NCBI RefSeq assembly: GCF_001427665.1
Contig: NZ_LMHC01000012.1
Coordinates: forward strand, 474,704-538,703
Length of the DNA stretch: 64,000 bases
DNA from: Caulobacter sp. Root655
GTDB taxonomy: Bacteria > Pseudomonadota > Alphaproteobacteria > Caulobacterales > Caulobacteraceae
Reading direction: 5' to 3'
How positions within the stretch are numbered: position 1 is the first letter of the stretch; every line of letters starts with the position of its first letter. Shown here piece after piece: positions 63,795 through 64,000 of the stretch. Under the pieces are notes generated by a model, which saw only the letters and a list, made by a program, of their open reading frames with translations, was not told where the DNA came from and searched no databases. The position numbers were made by a program, and so were the translations under genes.

Positions 63795-64000
63795 ATGAAA
63801 CTCGACAACACCGTCGCCGCCGTCGTCACCGGGGGCGGTTCGGGCCTGGGCGAAGCCACCGCCCGCGCCCTCGCCGCCCAGGGCGTCAAGGTCGCCATCT
63901 TCGACATGAACGAGACCACCGGCGAGAAGGTCGCCAAGGACATCGGCGGGGTGTTCTGCAAGGTCAACGTCACCTCGGACGCCGAGGTCGACGCCGGCTT
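63795..64000 (+). CDS. Short-chain dehydrogenase/reductase (partial, runs off the window)
   Basis: The first 68 residues of an SDR: V-A-A-V-V-T-G-G-G-S-G-L-G-E-A-T-A-R-A-L, the NAD(P)-binding motif, then D-M-N-E-T-T-G with an Asp at the end of strand two, favouring NAD(H). The opening K-L-D-N-T-V-A resembles type II 3-hydroxyacyl-CoA dehydrogenases. A GAGGAAA lies before the ATG. The catalytic Ser-Tyr-Lys part lies beyond the window. Confidence 0.88.
   Translation, partial: MKLDNTVAAVVTGGGSGLGEATARALAAQGVKVAIFDMNETTGEKVAKDIGGVFCKVNVTSDAEVDAG

Overview
The window is a high-G+C chromosomal segment of an alphaproteobacterium, most probably a Caulobacter-type member of the Caulobacteraceae. The reasons are the strong G/C third-position bias, the housekeeping genes (zur, priA, xerC with a DUF484 gene, sucCDAB, lpd, polA, trmD-rplS, leuCDB), two chemotaxis receptors ending in a W-E-E-F tail, a TonB-dependent receptor with its own TetR gene, and two intergenic repeat families typical of this group. 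I saw no rRNA, tRNA, CRISPR, prophage or insertion sequence. About 61 protein genes are supported, all but a few of ordinary composition.

Layout. 1-5.1 kb: end of an unknown gene, a Fur-family zinc regulator, an acyl-CoA thioesterase whose first ~40 bp are tandemly duplicated, an alpha/beta hydrolase, a glycine-zipper/SH3 protein and a probable dienoyl-CoA isomerase. 5.1-12.4 kb: a small protein coupled to a pentapeptide-repeat protein, CorA, a CHAP-domain secreted protein, an acyltransferase, TerC and an EmrB-type exporter. 12.6-19.1 kb: PriA, DUF484, XerC, DoxX and a sulfatase. 19.4-25.8 kb: a chemoreceptor, three small secreted proteins (two are tandem paralogues), Lpd, a DUF2007 protein, a DUF3088 protein and VapBC. 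25.9-32.5 kb: the sucCDAB operon (TCA cycle, minus strand), with a visible promoter upstream of sucC, a large hairpin between sucD and sucA and a terminator after sucB.

32.7-43.9 kb: an esterase; a 1123-residue membrane protein joining GH18-like, NodB deacetylase and GT2 synthase modules; an MFS carrier, TonB receptor and TetR group; and a divergent DUF2306/membrane-LytTR pair. 44-53.9 kb: a CHASE3 chemoreceptor, DNA polymerase I, a periplasmic protein with four TonB-C-like repeats, a PEP-mutase family enzyme, trmD-rplS, and a candidate small RNA with its own promoter and terminator. 53.9-64 kb: an MFS protein, leuC-leuD-(monooxygenase-like)-leuB, an acyl-CoA synthetase, an AT-richer small ORF, a tightly packed five-gene minus-strand operon and the start of an SDR gene.

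The features I consider most worth following are the candidate small RNA (about 53748-53875), the three-module polysaccharide protein, the four-fold TonB-C protein, PriA with a half-lost zinc site, the duplicated thioesterase start, and the dispersed GGGGAC...GTCCCC palindromes. None of these was checked against a database; family names rest on motif recognition.
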